Shown in pieces: positions 7,670-15,013 of a stretch of 15,013 bases of DNA. The stretch is from CAYUET01 sp964443875 (GTDB lineage Bacteria; Auribacterota; JAFGBW01): contig CAYUET010000053.1 in assembly GCA_964443875.1 (NCBI GenBank), forward strand, positions 1 through 15,013. Reading direction: 5' to 3'. A model generated the notes under the pieces. The model worked only from the letters and a program-made list of their open reading frames with translations. It made no database searches and was not told where the DNA came from. The stretch's first letter is position 1, and each line of letters opens with the position of its first letter. Both the position numbers and the translations under genes were made by a program.

Positions 7670-8737
7670 ATGGAGAAAAATATCCAGGTACTTGTTGTTG
7701 ATGACGAAACACTCGTAGGGGAGATGACAAAAGAACTCTGCGAGGATTTCGGTTATCCCTGCGAGTATAAAACGAATTCAAAGGAAGCCATTAATTACGT
7801 TCAAAACTTCTGTATTGATATTATCATTCTCGACATTGATCTCAAAGAATCTGTGACGGGCATTGACCTTATCCCGAAGTTCAAGGAAATCAACCCCCAT
7901 GTCGTCATCCTGATGCTGACTGGTGAACATAACATCAAGACCGGTATAACCGCCATGAAAGCTGGAGCCTTTGATTACCTCTTAAAACCCTTTAATGAAG
8001 AGTATTTAAGGGAACGTCTTAAACAGGCGGAAGAAACCATTCATGAACAAAAATTAAAAACGCTTATTCTCCATGCCATAGTTCATGACCTCCGCAATCC
8101 CCTTAACAGTCTTAACCTGACACTGGATGCCTTCAAAACCTTCAATCAGAAAAACGATGAAACTTTTTTTAAATACATTGATTACGCAAAGAAATCCTGC
8201 GTCCAGATGGACAATATGATTACCAATATCCTGGCCATTGAAAAAATGAACAAGGGAAGATACATCCTGAAAAATGAAACCTTCACTCTTAAACCCCTTC
8301 TTCAGGAAACCGTGACTTTTTTCAACGATCTGAACAAAGAAAAACCCATTACCTTTGAAGCGCAATTTCCTGAAGAATATCGCATTACCTGTGATAAGAG
8401 CCTTTTGACGCATATTTTTTCCAATCTTCTTTCCAATGCACAAAAATATGCCCACACAAAATGTGTTTATTTTAAAGTAGAAAATACAGAATCCACTTTC
8501 AGCTTCTCAGTTAAAAATGAGGGTGCCTATATTCCACCCCAGGATATTAAAATGATTTTTGAACCTTTCATGCAAAGAGAAGATGATGTAAAACCTAATC
8601 TTCAAAATTTCGGGCTTGGCCTCTCTTTCTGCAAAACAGCCTGCACCTGTATGGGAGGAACTATCGGAGTTGTATCGGAAGAAACCTCAAGAACAACCGT
8701 TTTCACCTTCACTATTAAGGATCAGCAGAAAAACTAA
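7670..8737 (+). CDS. Response regulator with C-terminal histidine kinase domain (PhcR/PhcQ-like)
   Basis: The product has 355 residues and is cytoplasmic, with no membrane segment. An N-terminal receiver has the acidic pair Asp11-Asp12, phospho-acceptor Asp55 (LDIDL), Thr84 and Lys106 (LLKPF). A short helix connects to a kinase: H-box IVHDLRNPL with His139, N-box NLLSNAQKY with Asn256, G1-like VKNEGAYI (281-288) and G2 FGLGL (314-318). The G1 box has Asn283 in place of the usual Asp and Tyr287 in place of Gly, so ATP binding may be altered. There is no DNA-binding output, the peculiarity described for Ralstonia PhcR. It starts 2 bases after the previous stop codon with a strong AGAGGAAGG site (7654-7662), so it is co-expressed with the sensor kinase and is its likely partner. 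Confidence 0.88.
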   Translation: MEKNIQVLVVDDETLVGEMTKELCEDFGYPCEYKTNSKEAINYVQNFCIDIIILDIDLKESVTGIDLIPKFKEINPHVVILMLTGEHNIKTGITAMKAGAFDYLLKPFNEEYLRERLKQAEETIHEQKLKTLILHAIVHDLRNPLNSLNLTLDAFKTFNQKNDETFFKYIDYAKKSCVQMDNMITNILAIEKMNKGRYILKNETFTLKPLLQETVTFFNDLNKEKPITFEAQFPEEYRITCDKSLLTHIFSNLLSNAQKYAHTKCVYFKVENTESTFSFSVKNEGAYIPPQDIKMIFEPFMQREDDVKPNLQNFGLGLSFCKTACTCMGGTIGVVSEETSRTTVFTFTIKDQQKN

Positions 8738-8747
8738 GCTGATTTTT
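8721..8747 (+). terminator. Weak candidate terminator at the end of the kinase operon
   Basis: ATCAGC (8721-8726) and GCTGAT (8738-8743) can form a 6-bp stem with an 11-base loop that includes the stop codon, followed by TTTTT up to 8747 and more T-rich sequence. The stem is short, so termination would be partial. Confidence 0.3.
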
Positions 8748-8821
8748 AAAAAATTTTTCTCCCAAGCGACCTGTCCAGAACACGATCATGAGCAATGGAT
8801 GGCCCCCTCTGAGAAAATATC

Positions 8822-8849
8822 TTGAATTCCACAGATAAATTCATATATT
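8822..8849 (+). promoter_or_regulatory. Candidate sigma-70 promoter for the glycosyltransferase gene
   Basis: TTGAAT (8822-8827) and TATATT (8844-8849) are separated by 16 bases and match the -35 and -10 consensus at four and five of six positions. Initiation near 8856 would leave a short leader containing AAGGA (8870-8874) before the ATG at 8884. Confidence 0.4.
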
Positions 8850-8883
8850 GAAGTTTCTTCACTATTAAAAAGGATAATGCTCC

Positions 8884-10350
8884 ATGGAATTGCTGTTGAA
8901 GTCCAGATATCACGTACAAGCCTTCATACTTTTTGCTTTTGTTATCGTTTTCGTTCTCCTTGGAACCAGAGAACTATGGACTCATGAAGCACGCTGGGGA
9001 CTTATCTGCCAGGAAATGCTAAAAACAGGGGATTATCTTCACCCCTATCTTCACGGGGAACCTTACTATGATAAACCCCTGCCCTCTTACTGGATTATGA
9101 TTGCGACTGCCAAAATTTTCGGAGTTCTCAATGAATGGACGCTCAGAATTCCCGGAGCAATTCTGGGTTTTTTTTCCATTCTTGCCCTTTATGGTCTTGG
9201 GAAAAAACTTTTTAACAAGGAAACCGGCCTTTTAGCCGGCTGCATTCTTGCCACAACTCCCCTTTATATTTCCTGGGCCAGGATTGCCAGTGCCGATATC
9301 ATGAATGCAGCAGGAATTATTTTTGCCCTGTACTGGTATTTTTTAAAAAGGGAAGACAATGGCCTGTATTCCTACACCGTTTTTTTTATTCTTATGGCTC
9401 TTACATCTTTAACAAAAGGCCTGACAGGAGTTGTTATTCCCTGCCTTTTTATTTTTCCGGATCTGATCCTACAGGGACAATGGAAAAAACATATTAACCT
9501 AAAAATAGGTATCGCCGCCATTCCAGCCCTTCTTCTTTATATTTCTCCCTTTTTCTTATCCCAGCTTTTCAGCGACACCTCTTATAATGAAAACGGACTG
9601 GTTCAGGTTTTCCGGGAAAACGTACAGCGTTTTTTTAACCCCTTTGACCATAAGGGAACACCTTTAACCTATTTCCAGTACTTGCCGCTTTATTTTTTCC
9701 CCTGGATCATCCCTTTCCTGCCTGCCGTCTACCTGACCATCAAAACATGGAAAACTCAAAATCTGAATTCACGCTGGACAGCACTTGCCTTTGGCCTCGT
9801 ATTTCTGTTTTTAAGCATCAGCGGCTCCCGAAGGAGCTACTATCTTCTCCCCCTCGTTCCCATTGCCGCCCTCTGGGTCGCTGATTACTGCCTGAATTAT
9901 GCAGGGGTAAAATTCCGTAATAATTGTTTTATCCTGCTTTTGATTACAGGGTCCCTTTCACTTCTTTTTACGGTCATCGTTCAACCTCTGAAGGAAAAAC
10001 TCGGAGGAGTGCGTCCCTTCATTCATTCCGTTCAGACTGAAATAAAAAATGCTCAGGAATACCATTATGTTATTTTCAGGGCTCTTCCTAAAACCGGTTT
10101 TTATCTTGAAAGTAAAACGTCCATCACCTGGCTCAGGGATAACCGCGATATTAAAAAACTTCCGGGTTTATTTTCTGATGGTAAAACGATTATTCTAACT
10201 TCCAAAAAACATGAACCTGAAGTCGATTTGCTGTTAAAAAGCCTTTCTTTCAGTAAAAAGAAGCAAGAGATTTCCATTTCCTGGCTTAAAAAATACCTTA
10301 AGGAAAATAAAGACTCTGTTATTGCTTATATTCCTGAATTGAAGAGTTAA
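8884..10350 (+). CDS. ArnT/PMT-like GT-C membrane glycosyltransferase
   Basis: This is a polytopic inner-membrane enzyme of the dolichyl-phosphate-mannose mannosyltransferase / ArnT type, which moves a sugar from a polyprenyl-phosphate donor onto lipid A, protein or another acceptor on the periplasmic side. The first hydrophobic helix (about 12-28) is followed by the family's acidic loop motif, here THEARWGLICQEML (33-46), with His34-Glu35 where most relatives have Asp-Glu. Next comes YLHPYLHGEPYYDKPLPSYW (51-70), the typical first-loop sequence. Further support is RIPGAILGF (88-96), SADIMNAAG (136-144) and SGSRRSYYLLPLVP (313-326). About ten hydrophobic stretches end near 367 and a short soluble tail follows. 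At 488 residues it is slightly shorter than E. coli ArnT. AAGGA (8870-8874) precedes the ATG. The sugar and acceptor cannot be read from sequence. Confidence 0.88.
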   Translation: MELLLKSRYHVQAFILFAFVIVFVLLGTRELWTHEARWGLICQEMLKTGDYLHPYLHGEPYYDKPLPSYWIMIATAKIFGVLNEWTLRIPGAILGFFSILALYGLGKKLFNKETGLLAGCILATTPLYISWARIASADIMNAAGIIFALYWYFLKREDNGLYSYTVFFILMALTSLTKGLTGVVIPCLFIFPDLILQGQWKKHINLKIGIAAIPALLLYISPFFLSQLFSDTSYNENGLVQVFRENVQRFFNPFDHKGTPLTYFQYLPLYFFPWIIPFLPAVYLTIKTWKTQNLNSRWTALAFGLVFLFLSISGSRRSYYLLPLVPIAALWVADYCLNYAGVKFRNNCFILLLITGSLSLLFTVIVQPLKEKLGGVRPFIHSVQTEIKNAQEYHYVIFRALPKTGFYLESKTSITWLRDNRDIKKLPGLFSDGKTIILTSKKHEPEVDLLLKSLSFSKKKQEISISWLKKYLKENKDSVIAYIPELKS

Positions 10351-10376
10351 TCCGACGAAAATTAAAAATCGAGGAG

Positions 10377-10808
10377 TTAAATGAGCCATCTGAACCGGAC
10401 CAAGCATTCCTTTATTTCTTCACGGTTGAAAGGCTTTACAAGATATCCGTCACACTGATCCTCAAAGGAACCTATGACGGTATCTTTATCATCCAAAGCT
10501 GAAAGCATGAGTATCTTTGACCGGTTTTTTAAATTGATTCCTCTTTCACTTTCTGCAGAACGAATATGTTTGAGAACCATCCGGCCATCCATTTCAGGCA
10601 TCATGATATCCAGACAGATAAGATCAAAAGGATTGTTTTGATTCAAAGCCTGCTCAAAAAGCTGAAGTGCCGTTTTCCCATTGTCTGCGGCCTCTATTGC
10701 GCCGTATTCTTCCAGACATTTACAGAGAAAGAGTCTGTTGGGGAGATTATCATCCACAACCAGTACTTTTATCCGTTTCTGATCCATCGTTATTTTTTCT
10801 TTATTCAT
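10377..10808 (-). CDS. Single-domain response regulator (CheY-like receiver)
   Basis: The product has 143 residues and is a stand-alone receiver: acidic pair Asp19-Asp20 (VVDDN), phospho-acceptor Asp67 in LDIMMPEMDG, Ser103 (LSALDD) and Lys125 (LVKPF). It has no output domain, so it passes phosphate or signals by protein contact. I chose the ATG at 10808-10806, which overlaps the stop codon of the diguanylate cyclase gene in ATGAATAA and has GGTGGAAG upstream. An ATG at 10787 (MDQKRIK) is the alternative; a longer frame reaching 10883 would lie deep inside the neighbour's GGDEF domain. It is the last gene of the four-gene minus-strand operon and converges on the glycosyltransferase gene, with only 26 bases between stop codons and no visible terminator. 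Confidence 0.85.
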   Translation of the reverse strand: MNKEKITMDQKRIKVLVVDDNLPNRLFLCKCLEEYGAIEAADNGKTALQLFEQALNQNNPFDLICLDIMMPEMDGRMVLKHIRSAESERGINLKNRSKILMLSALDDKDTVIGSFEDQCDGYLVKPFNREEIKECLVRFRWLI

Positions 10809-12480
10809 CTGCTTCCACCCGATTACGCCCGGAATTTTTTGCTTTATAAAGTGCCTTATCCACTCTCTGGATAATACTATCAAGATTTTTATCTGAGGGC
10901 AGACAAAGTGTCATTCCTATGCTTACCGTCATTTTCACAGAGTGTCCCTGAAAATTAAATGAGCACTCTGCTATGGCCTCTCTTAAACGATTTGCCATAA
11001 GAAGGGAATCTTTTTTTCCCGTTTCAGGAAGAAGCAGCAGAAATTCCTCACCTCCTATCCTCCCAATTAAATCAGGCTTGCGCACAAAATTACAGCATAC
11101 TTCCGAGAAACGTTTAAGAACTTCATCTCCGGCCTGATGTCCATACTCATCGTTGATTGATTTGAAATGATCAATATCCATCATAAGAAGAGAGAGGGGT
11201 CTGGAGTATCTCTTAACCAGCGCGAATTCTTTACCTGCTATTTCCAGAATCATACGACGGTTATAAACGCCGGTAAGATGATCTGTTGTTGCCAGATATT
11301 CCAGCTCCATTTCCATTTTTTTTCTTTCCGTGATGTCCAGAAGAGTCCCGTAAAACTTCTTTTTTGAATTACTCTGATCTATGTTTTGCGCCTCATAGGC
11401 CAGAACCCAGCGGCACTCTCCATTAGGGCGGATAAGGCGAAACTCAAAGGGTTCAAAGCTTCCCTGTTTTGTAATATCTTTATTGTTCGCTATCCATTTC
11501 TCTTTATCCTCCGGATGAATCATATTCGATAAGGAAAAAAAGTCAGGAACACCCTCCTTCGAATCCAGACCATGTATCCTGAACATCTGAGGGGACCAGA
11601 GGGTCTTTGAAGTGGCCGGATCATATTCCCAGGAGCCAAGGCCGATAAGCTCCTGGGCCTGATTTAATCGCCTCTCGCTCTCCTTAAGCGCCTGTTCCGA
11701 ACGCTTGCGTTCGCTTATATCCCGCAAATGTTCAACCATGTAAACAAGGTTCCCCAACTCATCCAGTACAGGTGTAGCCCGGCATTCCATCCATTGATCC
11801 AGCTCAGGAATAAATTTTTCATTGGTAAAAGTCTGCTTTTTAGTCTTTGCAATTTCAAAAGCACAATGCTCGCAGAAGAGTGAACGTTTGATCAGCTGAT
11901 GACACTTTTTTCCAAGAAGCTCCTGGGGCCCTACATCCATTTGAACACAAGCCGCCTTGTTATAAACCAGAAGCTCATGATCCGGAGTCTGAAGATTGAT
12001 AATATCCGGAATTCCATCCAGAATAGTCTGCAGGATGCGATTTTTGGTTTTAATTTCCTCTTCCGCCTTACTCAGCTTATTTTCTGTACTCAGCTGATGC
12101 TGAACTTTTTTTACGGTCTGAGGCAGCATTTCCAAAAATTCCTTATCTTTCACCAGATAATCCCTGGCCCCCTGCTTCATCATCTGCACAGCTACCCTCT
12201 CATCACCCAGCCCTGTGACAATAACAAAAGGAGGAATGAGAAGCCCTTTTGTTTTTAACATGCTGATCAAAAGCCCTCCATTCATATCCGGAAGGTTATA
12301 GTCAAGAATCATCAGATCGACTTTTTCGCGCGCCAGACAAGCAAAGGTTTCTTTTCCGTTTACAGCTTCAATAATCCTGAAAGGAAGCTCAGAAAGAGAC
12401 TCTTTTATTAAAGTCATCACTCCGGGATCATCTTCCGTGATTAAAATGCACGTCTGAACATTGTTTTTTTTAAATTCCAT
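10801..12480 (-). CDS. Response regulator diguanylate cyclase (REC-PAS-PAS-GGDEF)
   Basis: This enzyme is predicted to make cyclic di-GMP from two GTP in the cytoplasm under control of phosphorylation. Domain order in 559 residues: receiver 10-125 (Asp17-Asp18, phospho-acceptor Asp60 in LDYNLPDMNG, Thr89, Lys111); a coiled-coil-like linker 126-150; a PAS domain 150-256 with a CxxC pair (Cys203, Cys206) that may bind metal or sense redox; a second PAS 270-386 ending in the typical LDITERK; and a GGDEF domain 395-559. Its active site is GGEEF (476-480), with the metal-binding DIDHFK (435-440). An RxxD inhibitory site (RKPD, 467-470) lies exactly five residues before GGEEF, so product inhibition is likely. 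AGGA at 12487-12490 precedes the start. It follows the Rcp1-type receiver gene by 3 bases and overlaps the next receiver gene by 8. Confidence 0.93.
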   Translation of the reverse strand: MEFKKNNVQTCILITEDDPGVMTLIKESLSELPFRIIEAVNGKETFACLAREKVDLMILDYNLPDMNGGLLISMLKTKGLLIPPFVIVTGLGDERVAVQMMKQGARDYLVKDKEFLEMLPQTVKKVQHQLSTENKLSKAEEEIKTKNRILQTILDGIPDIINLQTPDHELLVYNKAACVQMDVGPQELLGKKCHQLIKRSLFCEHCAFEIAKTKKQTFTNEKFIPELDQWMECRATPVLDELGNLVYMVEHLRDISERKRSEQALKESERRLNQAQELIGLGSWEYDPATSKTLWSPQMFRIHGLDSKEGVPDFFSLSNMIHPEDKEKWIANNKDITKQGSFEPFEFRLIRPNGECRWVLAYEAQNIDQSNSKKKFYGTLLDITERKKMEMELEYLATTDHLTGVYNRRMILEIAGKEFALVKRYSRPLSLLMMDIDHFKSINDEYGHQAGDEVLKRFSEVCCNFVRKPDLIGRIGGEEFLLLLPETGKKDSLLMANRLREAIAECSFNFQGHSVKMTVSIGMTLCLPSDKNLDSIIQRVDKALYKAKNSGRNRVEADE

Positions 12481-12483
12481 AAG

Positions 12484-12945
12484 CTATCCTGAAAAATGAA
12501 GGGGTGGAATTTTAACGCTTTTTATAAACCTGGAAAGTCCTTCTAAGGTTAAGGATAGCTCCTCAAAACCTAAGGGTTTGTTCAGATAAAAATTACACCC
12601 CAAGCCGTAGCAAATTTCCACATCTTTCGGGTCGTCTGTGGTTGTAATCATAATAACGGGAATCTGTCTGAAAACAGAATGTTCTTTAACTCTTTTCAAA
12701 AGCTCTATACCATTCATACGCGGCATGCGGATGTCCAATAATATTATAAACTGACATTTTTTTTCAGATTTCGAATAGTTTTTCTCAATGCCTTTCAGAT
12801 ACGCCCATAACTTTTCCCCGTTTTCAAAACGCTTGATGGGATAGGGAACACCTGAATCCTTTAAAAAATTCTGAATCAGGGCCGCATGCCCGTCATCATC
12901 CTCACCAATGAGTATCTGTACGCTCGAAACAAATTCTTCAGACAT
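12484..12945 (-). CDS. Rcp1-type single-domain response regulator
   Basis: The product has 153 residues and is a stand-alone receiver of the Rcp1 type that usually partners phytochrome-like kinases. It has acidic residues Glu15-Asp16-Asp17, the Rcp1-like ENGEKLWAYLKG segment (41-52), phospho-acceptor Asp71 in LLDIRMPRMNG, Thr101/Thr102 and Lys123 (LNKPL). The longer loop before the phosphorylated Asp is typical of the subgroup. It overlaps the upstream histidine kinase gene by 8 bases (ATGTCTGA) and has AAGGA (12956-12960) 10 bases before its ATG, so it is almost certainly that kinase's direct partner. It may relay phosphate to the next protein or sequester the kinase. Confidence 0.92.
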   Translation of the reverse strand: MSEEFVSSVQILIGEDDDGHAALIQNFLKDSGVPYPIKRFENGEKLWAYLKGIEKNYSKSEKKCQFIILLDIRMPRMNGIELLKRVKEHSVFRQIPVIMITTTDDPKDVEICYGLGCNFYLNKPLGFEELSLTLEGLSRFIKSVKIPPLHFSG

Positions 12946-14680
12946 GGGGGTTTGTTCCTTCTGTTGCTTTTAAAAGAACATGAAATATACTCCCATTTTG
13001 GGGTTGGGATTCAACCCATATTCTTCCGCCATGGCGCTCAATAATTCTTTTAGCAATCGGAAGTCCCAGGCCCTCACCCGGAATTTCTCCCTGAGGGTCA
13101 AGACGCTGAAAAATTTCCCATATTTTCAGCAGACAATCCTTGTCAATTCCGATTCCATTATCTTCCACCTGATAATGGGATTGATTGCCCTCCTTTACTC
13201 CGCTGATTTTTACATTAAGATTCTTCCCAGGATCCCTGTACATCAAGGCATTGCTCAAAATGTTTGTAAAAACCTGATTGATCTGTCCCGGATCTCCGAT
13301 ACAATCAGGCAGATCCCTGACAATGATTTCACTATTTGTTTTTTCAATCTGATATTTCATCGCAGCAATTACATGATGAATTAATTTATTCATTTCAATA
13401 TGCTCCGGATTCAGCTGTACTCTACCTGTACGGGATACTTTAAGTAATCCATTGATCAATGCATCCATTTTGGAGGTGCTTGCCAGTATGAATTTCAGAA
13501 AGCCCGGAATTTTTTCTTCCAGATTCTCCTTGATGATCCACCTTGAAACTTCCGGCAGATTATCCTGAGGCAGGTTCTTCATTACATTTTTACAAGCCTT
13601 CTCCAAAAGCTGACTGAATCCCTGCAGATTTACAAGAGGAGAACGGAGATCATGAGAGGCTACATAAATAAGGCTTTCCATTTCCTTATTCTTATTTTCA
13701 AGCTCGTTCAGAAGTCTTTCTTTTTCTTCATCCACCTCTCTTTTTTGACTGATGTCCGTCAGCAAAGCCTGTATGTATTGAACTGACCCCTCTTTATTTT
13801 TGCGGATCCAGGAGTGATCATAAACCCAGCGGGTTTTCCCTTCAAGGCTTTGAACCCGGTATTCATAACTGAAGTCCTCTTTGCCCCTTGCTATGGACTC
13901 CATTGCTTTTTTATAAAAAAAGGGCCAATCCAGCGGGCAAATAATATCCTTAAATGTATATTGCCCCGATTTAAATTTTTCGACCGAATACCCCAGACTG
14001 CTGATATTTTCTGAAATAAAATCCACAGAAAACTCATCTTCACTGCGCCATAAAACGGCAATAACAGGACTTAAATTGATGATACTTTTAAGTTCCTGAA
14101 GGGACTCTTCATTTTTTTTTCTTTCTGTAATATCTCTTGCGCTTCCTATAAGCCCGGTCACCTCTCCGGAATCATTCAGAATCGGGGTTTTGAATACTTC
14201 AAAACACTTTTTCTCTCCATACTCATCAAAATTCTCTTCTATGACTCTTTCTTTCCTTTCTTTCATTACAATCTCATCGTCTAATCTTTCTTTTATGGCA
14301 TATTCTTCAGAATATAAATCCTTAAGAGTGCATCCGATCATTTCATTGGAAGTCTTCTTCCCGTTGAAAAGAGCATAGGATTTATTGGTCATCAGAAAAA
14401 CTCCATTTTTATCCTTCATCCAGAAAAATTCCCGCAAATGATCTGAAATGATATGAAGTCTGTCTTCATTTATTTTTTTGGATTCCAAAATCCGATCCAT
14501 TTTTTTAGTAATGTTCATTCCAAGGGCAAACATGAGAAGAAGAGAGGATAAAAAAATAACCGTAAAAGAGCATAAAGAAAAAGAAGAACAGAAAGTGCTG
14601 AAGAATATCAGCATCAAAAGGGTAACCAGAATAACCCTATAAAAATAATCTCTTTTAAAAACTTCGGGACAAAAGTTCAT
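12938..14680 (-). CDS. Membrane-anchored PAS-PAS sensor histidine kinase
   Basis: The product has 580 residues. Two close membrane helices (about 14-31 and 36-54) form a hairpin anchor with almost no periplasmic part, so sensing is likely cytoplasmic. A PAS domain spans 72-188 and ends in SARDITERKK, and a second spans 195-312 with the PAC-like RWVYDHSWI and LLTDISQKR. A coiled-coil stretch 313-338 leads to the kinase: H-box ASHDLRSPL with His343, an enlarged insert after the H-box helix (360-395), N-box NILSNALMYRDP with Asn477, DNGIGI (507-512) and GEGLGLP (535-541). The H-box and N-box style matches kinases of the phytochrome/Rcp1 group, consistent with the receiver gene that follows. AGAGGA (14688-14693) lies 7 bases before the ATG. 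The signal sensed is unknown. Confidence 0.92.
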   Translation of the reverse strand: MNFCPEVFKRDYFYRVILVTLLMLIFFSTFCSSFSLCSFTVIFLSSLLLMFALGMNITKKMDRILESKKINEDRLHIISDHLREFFWMKDKNGVFLMTNKSYALFNGKKTSNEMIGCTLKDLYSEEYAIKERLDDEIVMKERKERVIEENFDEYGEKKCFEVFKTPILNDSGEVTGLIGSARDITERKKNEESLQELKSIINLSPVIAVLWRSEDEFSVDFISENISSLGYSVEKFKSGQYTFKDIICPLDWPFFYKKAMESIARGKEDFSYEYRVQSLEGKTRWVYDHSWIRKNKEGSVQYIQALLTDISQKREVDEEKERLLNELENKNKEMESLIYVASHDLRSPLVNLQGFSQLLEKACKNVMKNLPQDNLPEVSRWIIKENLEEKIPGFLKFILASTSKMDALINGLLKVSRTGRVQLNPEHIEMNKLIHHVIAAMKYQIEKTNSEIIVRDLPDCIGDPGQINQVFTNILSNALMYRDPGKNLNVKISGVKEGNQSHYQVEDNGIGIDKDCLLKIWEIFQRLDPQGEIPGEGLGLPIAKRIIERHGGRIWVESQPQNGSIFHVLLKATEGTNPHV

Positions 14681-14693
14681 GATTTATTCCTCT

Positions 14694-15013
14694 TGTGAGC
14701 GATAGGGAATGAATCGATACTTCTCTGCGCAGGCTATACCATAAATTGATTTATTAACAAAGCATTATCGTTTGTGGATTGTGTTTTTAAAGTTAAAACA
14801 AAAATTCTAAAAACAAATGTATTTTACAATATCGTTGGCAATTCCCCTGAACAAGCGTTGATTCGAATATTGAAACAAAGGGGGCCTCTGATTTATCGCG
14901 CGTATAGAGAATATCTCATACCCATTCTATGAAGAGGATAAAAAACAAATAATTTTAATTCACTGTCATCCCACAAGTCGTTAATTTATGACAAAAAGCC
15001 TCTGTACCCCTAT
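14694..15013. promoter_or_regulatory. Gene-free region upstream of the four-gene signalling operon
   Basis: About 320 bases without a convincing gene on either strand; the start-codon frames here are shorter than 20 codons and lack family features. It holds the candidate promoter listed separately and an imperfect inverted repeat, GTATAGAGA (14902-14910) / TCTCATAC (14914-14921), with one bulged base. Nothing else was recognised. Confidence 0.5.
14733..14760 (-). promoter_or_regulatory. Candidate promoter of the kinase/diguanylate cyclase operon, with inverted repeat in the spacer
   Basis: Reading the minus strand, TTGTTA (14760-14755) is followed after 16 bases by TATAGC (14738-14733), with TGG just before it (extended -10). 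It is about 50 bases upstream of the start codon. The spacer itself (14741-14754) is ATAAAT-TG-ATTTAT, an inverted repeat that could be an operator, though such AT-rich symmetry also arises by chance. Confidence 0.4.

Noticed and set aside
8054..8455. Minus-strand frame of 133 codons inside the receiver-kinase gene
   Set aside because: It is antisense to a clear kinase domain and its translation is low-complexity aromatic/basic with no recognisable motif.
8707..8868. 12-base direct repeat CTTCACTATTAA at 8707-8718 and 8857-8868
   Set aside because: One copy is inside coding sequence and a few such 12-base matches are expected by chance in a window of this length.
10809..10883. N-terminal extension of the last receiver protein to 168 residues, starting at 10883
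   Set aside because: It would lie within the end of the GGDEF gene and adds residues with no receiver homology; the ATG at 10808 with the 8-base overlap fits better.
10566..12258. Plus-strand open frames opposite the receiver and GGDEF genes
   Set aside because: They are shadows of conserved receiver, PAS and GGDEF domains on the minus strand.

Overview
The window is AT-rich DNA with a genome style typical of a Gram-negative, environmentally responsive bacterium. Outer-membrane (FadL-type) and lipoprotein genes, many hybrid histidine kinases, PilZ and GGDEF domains, and an initiator tRNA with a C1/U72 end all fit a member of the Desulfobacterota (class Desulfobacteria). That placement is an inference from gene style, not a measured phylogeny.

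Layout. (1) 33-143: an initiator tRNA-Met gene followed by a strong, probably bidirectional, terminator. (2) 190-1545, minus strand: a predicted lipoprotein carrying a degenerate protein-kinase-like fold. (3) 1546-1927: a gene-free AT-rich region holding a cluster of AAAATGT/ACATTTT half-sites and a 12-bp palindrome. (4) 1940-8737, plus strand: a FadL-type outer-membrane channel, a PilZ-like/SAM-methyltransferase fusion, an 880-residue double histidine kinase with a six-helix membrane sensor, and a receiver/histidine-kinase protein with no DNA-binding domain. (5) 8884-10350, plus strand: an ArnT/PMT-like membrane glycosyltransferase. (6) 10377-14680, minus strand: a tightly packed four-gene signalling operon, read from high to low coordinates: PAS-PAS histidine kinase, Rcp1-type receiver, receiver-PAS-PAS-GGDEF diguanylate cyclase, single-domain receiver. 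(7) 14694-15013: a gene-free upstream region with a candidate promoter for that operon.

The most interesting reading is that block 4 is a relative of the Ralstonia phcBSRQ cell-cell signalling operon. There, PhcB is a SAM-dependent methyltransferase that makes a 3-hydroxy fatty-acid methyl ester, PhcS is the sensor kinase, and PhcR/PhcQ are response regulators, PhcR carrying a kinase-like C-terminus. Here the order methyltransferase, membrane kinase, receiver-kinase is kept, but the sensor kinase appears fused to a receiver-kinase module. The methyltransferase has gained PilZ-like N-terminal domains, and a FadL-family channel for hydrophobic molecules sits directly upstream. No LysR-type PhcA-like regulator is visible in the window. 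The assignment rests on domain content and gene order; the substrate is not shown by the sequence.

Block 6 is a separate phosphorelay whose only visible chemical output is cyclic di-GMP. If the PilZ-like domain of the methyltransferase binds cyclic di-GMP, the two blocks could be coupled; this is inference.
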